The position numbers were made by a program, and so were the translations under genes. The notes beneath the pieces are model-generated. The model did not search any database, had not been told where the DNA came from, and saw only the letters and a program-made list of their open reading frames with translations. From Aminobacter ciceronei (GTDB taxonomy: Bacteria; Pseudomonadota; Alphaproteobacteria; Rhizobiales; Rhizobiaceae), in the NCBI RefSeq assembly GCF_014138625.1, contig NZ_JACJHY010000008.1, positions 124,001 through 188,000 of the forward strand: a stretch of 64,000 bases of DNA. Reading direction: 5' to 3'. Shown one piece after another: positions 28,828 through 38,228 of this stretch. Positions within the stretch are counted from its first letter, which is position 1. The number at the start of each line of letters is the position of its first letter.

Positions 28828-29623
28828 CGAGGTTCCATTCCAGAATGAAGCTGCCGGGAAGAGCCGTGCGGCTCTTGCCAATCTCGACAGCGAAGGCGGG
28901 AGCTGCGATCGAACCGGCCAGCGGCCCGAGAAGCGTTTGCCGCAAGGTGGCCGGCGCCGGCGAGACGACCAGCCGGACGGGGGCTGCCGTTGGTTCCGGC
29001 TCGGCCGACTGGCGCAGCAGGAGGACGGGCCGGCCGCTGTCCTGGGCCCGGCGGTGCAGGCGCCGCGTCGCCGTGAGGTCGACAATGCGCGGGTTGCCGC
29101 GCAATTCGACGACGACGGCTGCTATCTCCTCGATGCGGGCTGCTTCTTCGGCGATCCACAGCACGTCGGCGGCCTTCGGCGCCTCGGCAAGCAGCAGGCT
29201 TTCGGCCGGTATGCCGAAGAAGCTGGCGAGGCCCGGTGCGTAGGGCAACCCCGCCTCGCGGAACATCTCTGTCGTGCCAACCCACAACACCAGGTCGCTG
29301 GACCGCGACCGCTGCTTCAGCATGCCGCTGACGAGCGACAACGCCAGCCCCGCGGCGGCACCGGCATTGCGGGTTTCGCTGCCATGAATCTCGGTCAGCG
29401 CCGCCTTCGGCAGGCCACCGCCAAGCACCTCGTCGAGCCGCTCGACACCCGTCGGCAGGAAAAAGTCGCGCGCCGAGGCCTGGCCGTTGCGGCGGACCAG
29501 CAGTCCCGCGACCGGCTGGCCGTCGGCAGGCGAGACCAGCCTCTCAGCCAGCGTTCCCTCGATTTTGGCTATCTTCTGGCGCAAGGCAAAAACGACATCC
29601 CGCGCCACGGCGCTGGTCGCCAT
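28637..29623 (-). CDS. imuA: ImuA, SOS mutagenesis accessory protein
   Basis: This 328-residue RecA/SulA-related protein is needed with ImuB and DnaE2 for damage-induced mutagenesis. Recognisable parts are FFLPTGVERLDEVLGGGLPKAALTEI (RecA-like entry), DLVLWVGTTEMFREAGLPYAPGL and the late FILEWNLDART. A proline- and arginine-rich tail of about 45 residues makes it longer than ImuA from other groups; that tail is coded by DNA that also encodes the start of ImuB. ATG 29623 follows a LexA box by 20 bp. Confidence 0.92.
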   Translation of the reverse strand: MATSAVARDVVFALRQKIAKIEGTLAERLVSPADGQPVAGLLVRRNGQASARDFFLPTGVERLDEVLGGGLPKAALTEIHGSETRNAGAAAGLALSLVSGMLKQRSRSSDLVLWVGTTEMFREAGLPYAPGLASFFGIPAESLLLAEAPKAADVLWIAEEAARIEEIAAVVVELRGNPRIVDLTATRRLHRRAQDSGRPVLLLRQSAEPEPTAAPVRLVVSPAPATLRQTLLGPLAGSIAAPAFAVEIGKSRTALPGSFILEWNLDARTLAERSPENRIAVVSPSRGRTHPPAQAGAVLAFKPAAVEAAGDQPPREQHPAHRRPRRTG

Positions 29624-29643
29624 GTCGATCTGCTTCCTTAGTT

Positions 29644-29690
29644 GTTCCTGTTATGTTCCTATAGATTCCAGAGGCGCCCTGGAGAGTCAA
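29644..29690 (-). promoter_or_regulatory. LexA (SOS) box and promoter of imuA-imuB-dnaE2
   Basis: GTTC (29644-29647), seven bases, GTTC (29655-29658) is an exact alphaproteobacterial LexA box (GAAC-N7-GAAC on the coding strand). On the minus strand a TTGACT -35 element (29690-29685) lies 17 bp from an AATCTA -10 region that abuts the box. LexA bound here would block transcription start, 21 bp before the imuA ATG. Confidence 0.88.
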
Positions 29691-29815
29691 GCCGATTCAA
29701 GGAGAATTTATTCCTCTCCTCTCCTTCTGCTGTCGCCGCTAATTTGGCGCCCGAGCGGCAAAGGCCTCGTAAGCGCGGCGGCAAAAGGCTATATGCCCCC
29801 CCAAAAGGACAAAGA

Positions 29816-30238
29816 ATGGCCCGCATTTACAAGACCCGCGCCTGGCACGACCAGCTTTCGCCCTCGATCGAGGAGATGGAGCTTCTGGCGCTCGAAGCCT
29901 ATGCGCATCTGCCGGAGGAGTTTCGCCAGCTGACCGGCGAGGTCGTCATTCAGTTGGCCGAATTCCCGACCGACGAGATCATGGACGACCTGTCGCTGGA
30001 AACGCCGTTCGACCTGCTCGGCCTGTTCGAGGGCCGCGGCATCGCCGAGCGCTGGAACCCACAGACTGGCGAGGGCCCCAACCGCGTCACGCTCTACCGC
30101 CGCGCCATTCTCGACTACTGGGCCGAGAACGAGGAGACGCTGGGCGACATCGTCACCCATGTGCTGATCCACGAGATCGGCCACCATTTCGGCCTGTCCG
30201 ACGAGGATATGGAGCGGCTGGAGGAAGCCGCCGAATAG
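29816..30238 (+). CDS. Zincin-like metallopeptidase family protein
   Basis: This 140-residue protein has the zinc-binding HEIGHHFGLSD motif (HExxHxxGxxD, about 121-131) near its C-terminus, as in the small zincin_1 (DUF1025) family. The preceding part (LPEEFRQLTGEVVIQLAEFP) is also typical. Members look like minimal metalloproteases of unknown substrate. ATG 29816 has AGGA upstream. It diverges from imuA but is separated by the SOS promoter and has no LexA box of its own. Confidence 0.87.
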   Translation: MARIYKTRAWHDQLSPSIEEMELLALEAYAHLPEEFRQLTGEVVIQLAEFPTDEIMDDLSLETPFDLLGLFEGRGIAERWNPQTGEGPNRVTLYRRAILDYWAENEETLGDIVTHVLIHEIGHHFGLSDEDMERLEEAAE

Positions 30239-30253
30239 CGGCAGAACCTGAGA

Positions 30254-30460
30254 TCAGTAGTCGCCGAGCTTGATGTCAGGCGTGTATTCGGCGCCCTCGA
30301 CATCCTTCACCACCGCCTGGCCGCAGCGCATCGTCCTGGTTTCGGCGTCGAAGGAATAGGTCGGCGAGCCGAACAGGTGCCAGCCCTTGTTCACCGCAGC
30401 CGTGACCTTGTGGCAGAAGGTGGCGTCGTCAGGGCCGGTCAGGAAGCGGTAGAGTTTCAT
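30254..30460 (-). CDS. DUF1737-domain small protein
   Basis: This 68-residue protein begins MKLYRFLTGPDDATFCHKV and has KGWHLFGSPTYSFD, the pattern of DUF1737 proteins. It has no signal peptide or membrane segment. It lies 13 bp after the CoA-ester lyase gene and is probably co-transcribed with it. The function is not known. Confidence 0.82.
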   Translation of the reverse strand: MKLYRFLTGPDDATFCHKVTAAVNKGWHLFGSPTYSFDAETRTMRCGQAVVKDVEGAEYTPDIKLGDY

Positions 30461-30473
30461 GGCGGTGTCCCTT

Positions 30474-31364
30474 TCAGTGCCTGAGGCTTTCGAGCTGCGC
30501 TGCCCGCGCCAGAAGCCGCTCGGCCTCCGCAAGGTGCAGCCTTTCGACCATCTTGCCGCCGAGCGAGATTACACCTGAGGACGTATTCTCAGGAAGCGCG
30601 AAGGCATCGACGACGGCGCGCGCTTCGGCAAGTGCCTCGACCGACGGCGAGAACGCCGCATTGGCCGGGCCGATCTGGGCCGGGTGGATGACGGTCTTGC
30701 CCGAGAATCCCATGGCGGCGGCCTCGCCGCATTCGGCGGCGAAGGCATCGAGATCGCGGAAATCGTTGGACACGCTGTCGAGCATGTCGATCCCCCCAGC
30801 TCGCGCGCAAAGCACCATCTGCATCAGCCAGGGCTGGACATAGCGGCGGTCCGGCGTGAGCTTGACGCCGGTGTCCTTGGCGAGGTCGTTGAGCCCGGCG
30901 ATCAGGCACGACAGCCGTGCCGAAGGATCGCGGCCGAGCTCGGCGATGGCCGCGAGATTGACCAGCGCCCGCGGCGTCTCGATCATCGCCCAGAGCTTGA
31001 GCGTGTCGGGGGCGTCGGCCTCGTCGAGCACGTCATTGGCTTCCAGCAGGTCACGCGGCGTCTCGATCTTGGGCAGCACAACGCCATCGGTGGCCCAGCC
31101 GCTGGCGGCAGCAAGATCGTCCGCCCCCCACGGACTTTTCAGCCCGTTGATGCGCACGACATATTCACGCGCGCCTGCCGGCCGTTCGGCGAAGAATTTT
31201 GCCAGCCTGTCGCGCGCCGCGGCTTTCTGCTCGGGCAGCACGGCATCTTCCAGGTCGAAGATGACGGTGTCGCAGGCAAGCTGCGCAAGCTTGGCGATCG
31301 CCTTTTCGTTGGTGGCGGGCACGAACAGCACCGAGCGGCGCGGGCGGGGCAGGGAATGTTGCAT
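30474..31364 (-). CDS. CitE/malyl-CoA-lyase-type enzyme (HpcH/HpaI family)
   Basis: This 296-residue TIM-barrel enzyme splits or forms C-C or thioester bonds of beta-hydroxyacyl-CoAs using Mg. It starts RRSVLFVPATNEKAI and has TVIFDLEDAV, VRINGL, PKIETP, AMIETPRAL and the C-terminal GFSGKTVIHPAQI, all hallmarks of the CitE/Mcl group. The metal-binding acids lie in DLEDAV-type and later VSNDFRDL segments. The precise substrate (malyl-CoA, citramalyl-CoA or similar) cannot be told apart from sequence. It diverges from an FAD oxidoreductase gene with about 100 bp between. Confidence 0.85.
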   Translation of the reverse strand: MQHSLPRPRRSVLFVPATNEKAIAKLAQLACDTVIFDLEDAVLPEQKAAARDRLAKFFAERPAGAREYVVRINGLKSPWGADDLAAASGWATDGVVLPKIETPRDLLEANDVLDEADAPDTLKLWAMIETPRALVNLAAIAELGRDPSARLSCLIAGLNDLAKDTGVKLTPDRRYVQPWLMQMVLCARAGGIDMLDSVSNDFRDLDAFAAECGEAAAMGFSGKTVIHPAQIGPANAAFSPSVEALAEARAVVDAFALPENTSSGVISLGGKMVERLHLAEAERLLARAAQLESLRH

Positions 31365-31461
31365 CTGGTCTTCTTGCCCGGCAATGCTGGCCCTTGCAAG
31401 TCCTTGCCGGACGACGGCGTAACTGCTTTTGTCCTCCATCACAGACAGACGGGAACACTCC

Positions 31462-32631
31462 ATGGCACGCCACGACGTGGTCATCACAGGCGGCGCGATC
31501 GTCGGCAGCTCGATCGCCTATTATCTGCGCGAGGAGGGTTTTACCGGCTCGATTGCCCTGATCGAGCGCGACCCGCAATTTGCCCATGCCGCGACCACTT
31601 TGTCCTGCGCCTCGATCCGCCAGCAATTCTCGATCCCCGAAAACATCCGCCTGTCGCAGTTCACGCTTGGCCTGTTCCGACGGCTCAAGGAGGAGTTCGG
31701 CCCTGACGCCGATATCGGCTTCCGCGAGGGCGGCTACCTCATCCTCGCCGGCGACAACGGCCTGCCGATTCTCAAGGCCAACCACGAGGCCCAGATGGCC
31801 GAGGGCGCCGACATCGTGCTCGAGGATGCCGAGCAGCTGGCGAAGCGCTTCTCCTGGATCTCGACCGAGGGTATTTCCGCCGGCGCCTATGGCCGCACAG
31901 GCGAAGGCTGGTTCGATGCGCATGCCATGCTCGGCCTGTTCCGCAAGGCGCTGAAGACCAAGAACATCGACATGATCACGTCGGAGGTCACGGGCATCGA
32001 GCGCTCAGGCAACCGCGTTACGGCAGTGACGCTTGCCACCGGCGAGCGGCTGGAAACCGGCACGCTGTTCAACGCCGCCGGGCCGAACGCCGGCAAGGTC
32101 GCCGCCATGGCCGGTCTCGCTCTGCCGGTCGAGCCGCGCAAACGCAACGTCTTCGTCTTCGAGGCGCGCGAAAAATTCGCCGACATGCCGCTGATGGTCG
32201 ACCCCTCCGGCGTCTATGTCCGCCCCGAAGGTTCGGTCTACATCACGGGCGGGGCCGAAAGTGAGGATGGCGAGTTGGCTGCCGACCCCACGGATTTCAA
32301 CCCCGACTGGGGGCTGTTCGAGGAGGTGATCTGGCCGGTGCTGGCCACCCGCGTGCCGGCCTTCGAGGCGATCAAGGCGACGCAAGCCTGGGTCGGGCAC
32401 TACGACTACAACGCGCTCGACCAGAACGCCGTCATCGGCCCGCATCCCGAGGTTCAGAACTTCATTTTCGCCAATGGCTTCTCCGGCCACGGCCTGCAGC
32501 AGGCGCCGGCGGTCGGCAAGGCGCTCGCCGAGCTCCTTGTCCATGGCACCTACCGTACCATCGACTGTTCGGCCTTCGGCTACCAGCGCATCGCGGAAGG
32601 GCGAGCGTTCCGCGAGCTGAACGTGATCTAG
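31462..32631 (+). CDS. FAD-dependent oxidoreductase (DAO family)
   Basis: This 389-residue D-amino-acid-oxidase-fold flavoprotein has the N-terminal dinucleotide motif VVITGGAIVGSSIAYYL and an early LIERDPQFAHAATT, then GREGYL-like FREGGYLIL. The C-terminal FIFANGFSGHGLQQAPAVGK contains the conserved substrate/FAD loop. It resembles FOXRED1- or sarcosine/glycine-oxidase-like members. No partner subunit is present. The substrate is unknown. It is divergent from the CitE-type gene and could share its promoter region. Confidence 0.83.
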   Translation: MARHDVVITGGAIVGSSIAYYLREEGFTGSIALIERDPQFAHAATTLSCASIRQQFSIPENIRLSQFTLGLFRRLKEEFGPDADIGFREGGYLILAGDNGLPILKANHEAQMAEGADIVLEDAEQLAKRFSWISTEGISAGAYGRTGEGWFDAHAMLGLFRKALKTKNIDMITSEVTGIERSGNRVTAVTLATGERLETGTLFNAAGPNAGKVAAMAGLALPVEPRKRNVFVFEAREKFADMPLMVDPSGVYVRPEGSVYITGGAESEDGELAADPTDFNPDWGLFEEVIWPVLATRVPAFEAIKATQAWVGHYDYNALDQNAVIGPHPEVQNFIFANGFSGHGLQQAPAVGKALAELLVHGTYRTIDCSAFGYQRIAEGRAFRELNVI

Positions 32632-32857
32632 GTAGGATCCTCAAGCAGCTTCACCTACGAGACAGCGAACGAACGTCCGGATTTATCGGAGATTCATAAT
32701 ATTATCGAGAGCTAATTTGAAAATATCGCAGAGCCTGCGTACCGAGCGGGTCAGATTTCATTAAGTCTTTCTCAGATACGAGACCACTTTTCCTTGTCAA
32801 GAAACTGCAATTGGCGTCAATGTAACGAATCTCAGGCAGTGCATACAGGGAATTGGA

Positions 32858-35719
32858 ATGAAGCAGTCTTGCGCGAACGGGGGCGCACCGGGTACCCAAT
32901 CAACCAGCAAATACAAACTTCTTTCAGGCGTCTGCATTGCCGCTTTGGCAATGGGGGGAACACTTCCCGCGGCAAGGGCAGCGAACTTCGTCGCCTCGAA
33001 CCAGACGGAACTCTACCAGGCGATAGCGGACGCCCAGGCGAGCCCTGATGCAGCATCGACAATCATGCTGACATCCAGTTTCCAGATCACCAGCCCGCCT
33101 CCCGCGATCGCCGGAAAGGCGATCACGATCGCCACCGGCGCCAATACGCTCTCCTACAGTTCGGCTGCGGTCTTCAACGTCGCGAGCGGCGCGAGCCTGA
33201 CGCTCTCAGGCCAGATCCAGGGCACTGGCAGCCTGAACACGGGTTTGCTTTCGAAGGTCGGCGGGGGCGAACTCATCATCAACGAGGCCGCTGGCTCCGG
33301 CATTACGACAATCAGCATCAACGATGGACACACGCTCATCTCTGGCGGCAGCGACGTCACATTCGGCTCTTCCGCCGGTGGAACCGTGTCGCAATTGGAT
33401 ATTGCCGGCGGGGACGGCCAAGTGGCGAGCCTGACGTTGTCAGGTCAGGGCACCCGGCTGGTCGCGACAGGCACCGACCCGAATGACTTGAGCGGCGGCG
33501 CGGGAAGCCAATCGACCCTGACCATCGAGAATGGCGCCGTTTACACGACGACGGGGGGCATAAGGGTTCACACGCCAGGCTCGCAAGGCACGGCCACCAT
33601 CAACGTCATGGGCGAAGGCTCGACGCTGGAAGCCGGCGGCTTCACGTCCACTAACGGCACCAGCTACATCTACGTTCGCGACGGCGGCGTGGTCGACATC
33701 ACCGGCAACACCTCCTTCGGCGGCGTTGGAAACCTCAGCTTCAACACCGCACTGGTCACAGCTGAGGTGTCCGGCGAAGGATCCCGATGGGACTCGGGCT
33801 CGACGATAGCAATGTACCAGGGTTCGCTCTCGATCCTGGACGGCGGCGTCATGACCGGGACGGCCGTGAACATCTCCACCAGCCCAGGCGGCGTCCTCCC
33901 AAATTTCAGTGTCCTTGTTTCCGGGGACGGGTCGGTGCTCAACGGGACCGCGGTCACTCTCGGAACCAGGGGCAAGGGTGCCCTGACCCTTGCCGATGAC
34001 GGCAGGGTGGTAGTGAACAACGGCAACTCGGCCCTTGTCGTCGGTAGCGTGCATGCCAGCAGCCACGCAGCGCTGAACATCGGCGGCGCGGTTGGCCAGG
34101 CGGCGACCGGTGCCGGAACGCTCCAGGCGTCGGCGATAACCCTCGCGGCCAGTGCCGAGATCAACTTCAACCACACCGAAACCGGCTACATTTTCGACCT
34201 GCCGATCAACGGCAGCGGCGCCATCAACCAGCTCGCCGGCCGCACCATCTTCAACGCCAACCAGACCGGCTTCAACGGGCTGACCAGTGTCCATGGCGGC
34301 ATGCTCGTCGTCAACGGCGTCCTCGGCGGCATCATGGATGTGCGCGGCGGCGTCCTGGCAGGCGTGGGCTCGGTCGGAAACACCGCTAACTATGCCGGCG
34401 GCACCATTGCGCCCGGAAACAGCATCGGCACGCTGACTGTCGCCGGCAACTACACGAGCAATGGCGGCACCCTGCTGATCGAGGCCGTCCTCGGCAACGA
34501 TGCCTCGCCCACCGATCTTCTCGCCATAACAGGCAACTCGATCCTCGGAACCGGTGCGACCAGAATCTTCGTCACCAATCTCGGCGGCGCCGGAGCGGAA
34601 ACGACCGGCGACGGTATCAAGATTGTCGACGTGGCGGGCACATCCGCCGCCGATGCCTTCGTGCTGGCTGGTCCGGCGATCGGCGGGGCCTATCTCTACG
34701 GCCTGTTCCAGAACGGCATCGCCGATCCCACAGACGGCGACTGGTACCTGCGCATGACCGATACGCTGGCGCCGACGGTGCCGGTCTATGAGAACTATCC
34801 GATCGTCTTGCTTGGCTTGGCCGAGCTGCCGACGCTGCAGCAGCGCGTCGGCGACCGCTACTGGCCCGGGGCGAGTGAAGCGACGGATAGCGCCGGAGGT
34901 GAGGCCGGCCCGCGCAATTTCTGGACGCGGATCGAAGGCGCGCATGGCCATGTCGAGGGCGTTTCGACCACTGGCACCTCCTATGACAGCAACCGCTATC
35001 TCGTACAGGCAGGCATTGATGGCTTGTTCGCCGAAACCGGCTCAGGCAGGCTGATCGGCGGCATCAATGCGCAATATGGCCGGGTCAACGCCGACATCGG
35101 CTCCAGCCTCGGCAACGGCACCAATGCGACAGTTGCCTATGGCGGCGGCGCGACGCTGACCTGGTATGGCAGCAACGGCATCTATGTCGACGGACAGGCC
35201 TCTGTTAGCCGCCTGTCGAGCGACGTTGCCGCCGACACCGTCGGCAAGCTCGTCGACGGCAATCAAGGCCTTGGCTATGCCTTCAGCATCGAAGCCGGCC
35301 GCAAGCTGTCGGTCGGCGGCACCTGGTCGGTGACCCCGCAGGCCCAGCTTGCCTACACCTCCGTCGATTTCGACGATTTCGCCGATCCGTTCGGCGCCAA
35401 GGTGTCGCTGGTGGCCGGCGACAGCCTGAAAGGCCGGATCGGCCTGGCGCTGGACTATGACGCAGGCGGCGGCGCGAGCCGCAGCCATGTCTATGGCATC
35501 GCCAATCTTACCTACGAATTCCTGGACGGAACGGCGGTCGACGTGGCGGGTACCAAGGTCGCGTTCGAGCCCGATTCCTTCGGCGCGGAACTCGGCATTG
35601 GCGGCACCTACCGCTGGGCCGGAGGCAAATACGCCCTCTACGGCGAAGCGCTGGCTTCGACCAGTTTCGAGGGCAGCAACGGCTTCAAAGGTACGGTTGG
35701 CTTCAACACGGCGTTCTAG
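32858..35719 (+). CDS. Autotransporter with beta-helical passenger
   Basis: This 953-residue outer-membrane protein has a signal region near 20-41 (GVCIAALAMGG then AARAANF). A long Gly/Ser/Thr-rich passenger of about 41-640 carries recurring units such as VMGEGSTLEAGG, VSGEGSRWDSG and VSGDGSVLNGT, the repeat type of pectin-lyase-like beta-helix passengers. The C-terminal autotransporter beta-barrel (about 690-953) starts RNFWTRIEGAHGHVEG and ends with phenylalanine, the Bam-recognition residue. No protease triad was seen, so a structural or adhesive role is likelier. The codon use is more AT-rich in the passenger than in neighbours. GGAATTGGA precedes ATG. Confidence 0.9.
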   Translation: MKQSCANGGAPGTQSTSKYKLLSGVCIAALAMGGTLPAARAANFVASNQTELYQAIADAQASPDAASTIMLTSSFQITSPPPAIAGKAITIATGANTLSYSSAAVFNVASGASLTLSGQIQGTGSLNTGLLSKVGGGELIINEAAGSGITTISINDGHTLISGGSDVTFGSSAGGTVSQLDIAGGDGQVASLTLSGQGTRLVATGTDPNDLSGGAGSQSTLTIENGAVYTTTGGIRVHTPGSQGTATINVMGEGSTLEAGGFTSTNGTSYIYVRDGGVVDITGNTSFGGVGNLSFNTALVTAEVSGEGSRWDSGSTIAMYQGSLSILDGGVMTGTAVNISTSPGGVLPNFSVLVSGDGSVLNGTAVTLGTRGKGALTLADDGRVVVNNGNSALVVGSVHASSHAALNIGGAVGQAATGAGTLQASAITLAASAEINFNHTETGYIFDLPINGSGAINQLAGRTIFNANQTGFNGLTSVHGGMLVVNGVLGGIMDVRGGVLAGVGSVGNTANYAGGTIAPGNSIGTLTVAGNYTSNGGTLLIEAVLGNDASPTDLLAITGNSILGTGATRIFVTNLGGAGAETTGDGIKIVDVAGTSAADAFVLAGPAIGGAYLYGLFQNGIADPTDGDWYLRMTDTLAPTVPVYENYPIVLLGLAELPTLQQRVGDRYWPGASEATDSAGGEAGPRNFWTRIEGAHGHVEGVSTTGTSYDSNRYLVQAGIDGLFAETGSGRLIGGINAQYGRVNADIGSSLGNGTNATVAYGGGATLTWYGSNGIYVDGQASVSRLSSDVAADTVGKLVDGNQGLGYAFSIEAGRKLSVGGTWSVTPQAQLAYTSVDFDDFADPFGAKVSLVAGDSLKGRIGLALDYDAGGGASRSHVYGIANLTYEFLDGTAVDVAGTKVAFEPDSFGAELGIGGTYRWAGGKYALYGEALASTSFEGSNGFKGTVGFNTAF

Positions 35720-35740
35720 GTTTCAAGACCGCAAATGCCC

Positions 35741-35764
35741 GGCCCGCCGCTCGGCGGGCCTTTT
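35741..35764 (+). terminator. Intrinsic terminator of the autotransporter gene
   Basis: GGCCCGCCG (35741-35749) pairs exactly with CGGCGGGCC (35752-35760) over CT, then TTTT. It is 21 bp after the stop codon. Confidence 0.85.
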
Positions 35765-35861
35765 CGTTTCACCGTCTTGAGGGCTAATCCGCAATCTGCC
35801 CAAACTGCGACGTATAAGCAGGCGATTGCAGATATTGGCGCAAAACCAACCTGGCGCCCCC

Positions 35862-37115
35862 TTACGCCCTTTCCTCCCACACCTTCGCCAGCTCCACGAT
35901 CGTCGTCACCGCCTTTTCCATGTCTTGGCGGCTGACCCATTCCAGCGGGGAGTGGAAGGCGTGGCCGCCGGCGAAAATGTTGGGGCAGGGCAGGCCCATG
36001 AAGGACAGGCGCGAGCCGTCGGTGCCGCCGCGGATGCTGCCGCGCAACGGCTCCATGCCGGCGCGGCGGACGGCTTCGAGCGCGTTGTCGACGATCTCGG
36101 GATGGCGGTCGAGCACCACCTTCATGTTGCGGTACTGCTCCTTGACCGTGAAGCTGTAGGTCGAGCCGGGATAGGCCTTCATCACGTCCTTGACGATGTC
36201 TTCGAGCAGCTTTTCCTTGGCGACGAGGCCAGCTTCGGTGAAATCGCGCACGATCAAGCTGAGCGAGGCCTTTTCCATCGAGCCCGACAGCGCAGTGGGG
36301 TGGAGGAAGCCTTCGCGGCCCTCGGTGGTTTCGGGCGAAAGCTCCTTCGGCAGCCGGTCGACGATGGCGCCAACGATCTTGATGGCGTTTTCCATGCGGC
36401 CCTTGGCGAAGCCGGGATGGATGGCGACGCCTGAAATGGTGATGTCGACGCCGTCGGCCGAAAAGGTCTCGTCCTCGATGTGGCCAGCGGTCTCGCCATC
36501 CATGGTGTAGGCGAATTCAGCGCCGAGCTTGGCGAAATCGACCTTGTCGACGCCGCGGCCGATCTCCTCGTCGGCGGTGAACAAAAGCTTGATCGCACCA
36601 TGCTTGATGTCGGGGTTGGCAACGAGGAACTGTGCCGCCGTCATGATCTCGGCGATGCCGGCCTTGTCGTCGGCACCGAGCAGCGTGGTGCCGTCTGTTG
36701 TGACGATGTCGTTGCCGATCTGGTTTTTCAGCTCGGGGTGCTCGGTGACCCGGATGACCTGCTGCGGGTCGCCGACAAGCTGGATGTCGCCGCCGGCATA
36801 GTTGCGCAGGATCTGCGGCTTGACGTTGGTGCCGGTGAAATCGGGCGCGGTGTCCATGTGCGAACAGAAGCAGATGACCGGGATCTGCTTTTCGGTATTG
36901 GCGGGCACGGTGGCGTAGACATAACCATGCTCGTCGAGATGGGCGTCGGTGAGGCCGATCGCCAACAGCTCCTCGACGAGCAGGCGGCCGAGGTTCTTCT
37001 GCTTTTCGGTCGAGGGCTGGCTCGGCGAGCTCGCATCGGACTGGGTGTCGATGACGACATAACGGAGGAAGCGATCGAGCACCGTGTCGGTGGTGGCGGT
37101 CCTTGTGTCGGTCAT
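35862..37115 (-). CDS. pepT: Peptidase T (tripeptidase)
   Basis: This cytoplasmic dinuclear zinc aminopeptidase releases the N-terminal residue of tripeptides. The 417-residue M20B protein starts VLDRFLRYVVIDTQSD. It has the first metal motif FCSHMDTAPD, LLGADDKAGI, LLFTADEEIGRG (catalytic and metal acids) and the late FAGGHAFHSPLEWV metal histidines. Length and motifs match PepT closely. ATG 37115 has GGAG seven bases upstream. It is a monocistronic gene reading toward the autotransporter. Confidence 0.95.
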   Translation of the reverse strand: MTDTRTATTDTVLDRFLRYVVIDTQSDASSPSQPSTEKQKNLGRLLVEELLAIGLTDAHLDEHGYVYATVPANTEKQIPVICFCSHMDTAPDFTGTNVKPQILRNYAGGDIQLVGDPQQVIRVTEHPELKNQIGNDIVTTDGTTLLGADDKAGIAEIMTAAQFLVANPDIKHGAIKLLFTADEEIGRGVDKVDFAKLGAEFAYTMDGETAGHIEDETFSADGVDITISGVAIHPGFAKGRMENAIKIVGAIVDRLPKELSPETTEGREGFLHPTALSGSMEKASLSLIVRDFTEAGLVAKEKLLEDIVKDVMKAYPGSTYSFTVKEQYRNMKVVLDRHPEIVDNALEAVRRAGMEPLRGSIRGGTDGSRLSFMGLPCPNIFAGGHAFHSPLEWVSRQDMEKAVTTIVELAKVWEERA

Positions 37116-37231
37116 GGCAGGCTCCAATGCATCGAGGATGCCCTGCTATAGCCGCCCCGGCGGGTGCCGTGAACGGGTTTCGCACCTGTTGAGGCGGCTG
37201 TCCGCGCGATCGCGGCTGTCTGGCCCAAGCC

Positions 37232-37252
37232 GCGCCCGGCGGGGCCGGGCGC
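37232..37252 (-). terminator. GC hairpin after the hydrolase gene
   Basis: GCGCCCGGC (37232-37240) pairs with GCCGGGCGC (37244-37252) across GGG, 23 bp past the stop of the minus-strand hydrolase gene. There is no clear T tract, so it may be a weak terminator or a transcript-end stabiliser. Confidence 0.4.
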
Positions 37253-37274
37253 TTCAGGCAACGATGGCTGCGTC

Positions 37275-38228
37275 TCAGAAAGGCACCGCACTGTTGTCGA
37301 CGATGGCCGGGATGACGATACCCCAGTCATCCTCGTGCAGCTCGTGGCCGCCGCCGGCGACGGCGAGATATGTAGAGCCTGGAACCGCATCGGCGATCGC
37401 CTTGCCGTGGACGACCGGGAAGATCGGGTCGGCGGTGCCATGAATGACCACAAGCGGCGCCTCCAGTCCGGGAAGCTTGCCCTTCAAGGTCTCACCGCCC
37501 TCGAGCATGAAGTGATTGGTGGCCGAAAGATATCCGCCTGAGCGGTCGTGGTCGCGCTCGATGAAGGCAAGCGTCTTCACCGCGTCATGCGCATGTGCTG
37601 TGCTTGCGATCACCCGGGCCTCGCTGGCGATGAATGCGGTCGCCTGGGCGCGGTTCGACCAGTCGACGTTTTCGCCCGTCGCGGCATGCTCCATATAGGC
37701 CGGTGTCGGCGGCGGCAGGTCGAGATCGAGGCCGATGGGCGTCGTCGACAGCAACGTCAGCGAAGCGACGCGGCTGGGCGCCGACAACGCCAGGATCTGG
37801 GCGATCATGCCGCCGAGCGACATGCCGACGACATGGGCCTTTTCGATGCCGTAGCCGTCGAGCACGGCGATGGCGTCCTTGGCCATGTCGTCCATCGAAT
37901 AGGGTGGCTTGCCAGGCGGGAATTTGGTCGACACGCCGGTGTCGCGGTTGTCGTAGCGGATGACATAGCGGCCGCTGGCGGCGATGCGGCGGCAGAACTC
38001 TTCCGGCCACCACAGCATCGAGGCCATCGCCCCCATGATCAGCAGCACGGGCGGCGCCGACGGGTCGCCGAATGCCTCCGTGGCGATCTCGACGCCATTG
38101 GAACGGACGGTCTTTGTGGTGGTTTCGCTGGCCATCGCCTGACTCCCCTGGGTTGCTCCCAAAACGGCGAGCGCTGCTGCGGAGAGCAGGAAGCGGCGCC
38201 GGCTGGTCGTGTTGATGTGATCTGGCAT
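37275..38228 (-). CDS. Tat-exported alpha/beta hydrolase
   Basis: This 317-residue protein has a twin-arginine-type signal (SRRRFLLSAAALAVLG, ending near 34) and an alpha/beta-hydrolase fold. The nucleophile elbow is GMSLGG, the oxyanion HG region is replaced by IMGAMASML, and the late catalytic acid and histidine lie in GTADPIFP and GGGHELHED. Export suggests action on an extracellular ester or lactone, but the substrate is unknown. GAGGAG precedes ATG. It is read divergently from an AraC/DJ-1 regulator, which is its likely controller. Confidence 0.85.
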   Translation of the reverse strand: MPDHINTTSRRRFLLSAAALAVLGATQGSQAMASETTTKTVRSNGVEIATEAFGDPSAPPVLLIMGAMASMLWWPEEFCRRIAASGRYVIRYDNRDTGVSTKFPPGKPPYSMDDMAKDAIAVLDGYGIEKAHVVGMSLGGMIAQILALSAPSRVASLTLLSTTPIGLDLDLPPPTPAYMEHAATGENVDWSNRAQATAFIASEARVIASTAHAHDAVKTLAFIERDHDRSGGYLSATNHFMLEGGETLKGKLPGLEAPLVVIHGTADPIFPVVHGKAIADAVPGSTYLAVAGGGHELHEDDWGIVIPAIVDNSAVPF

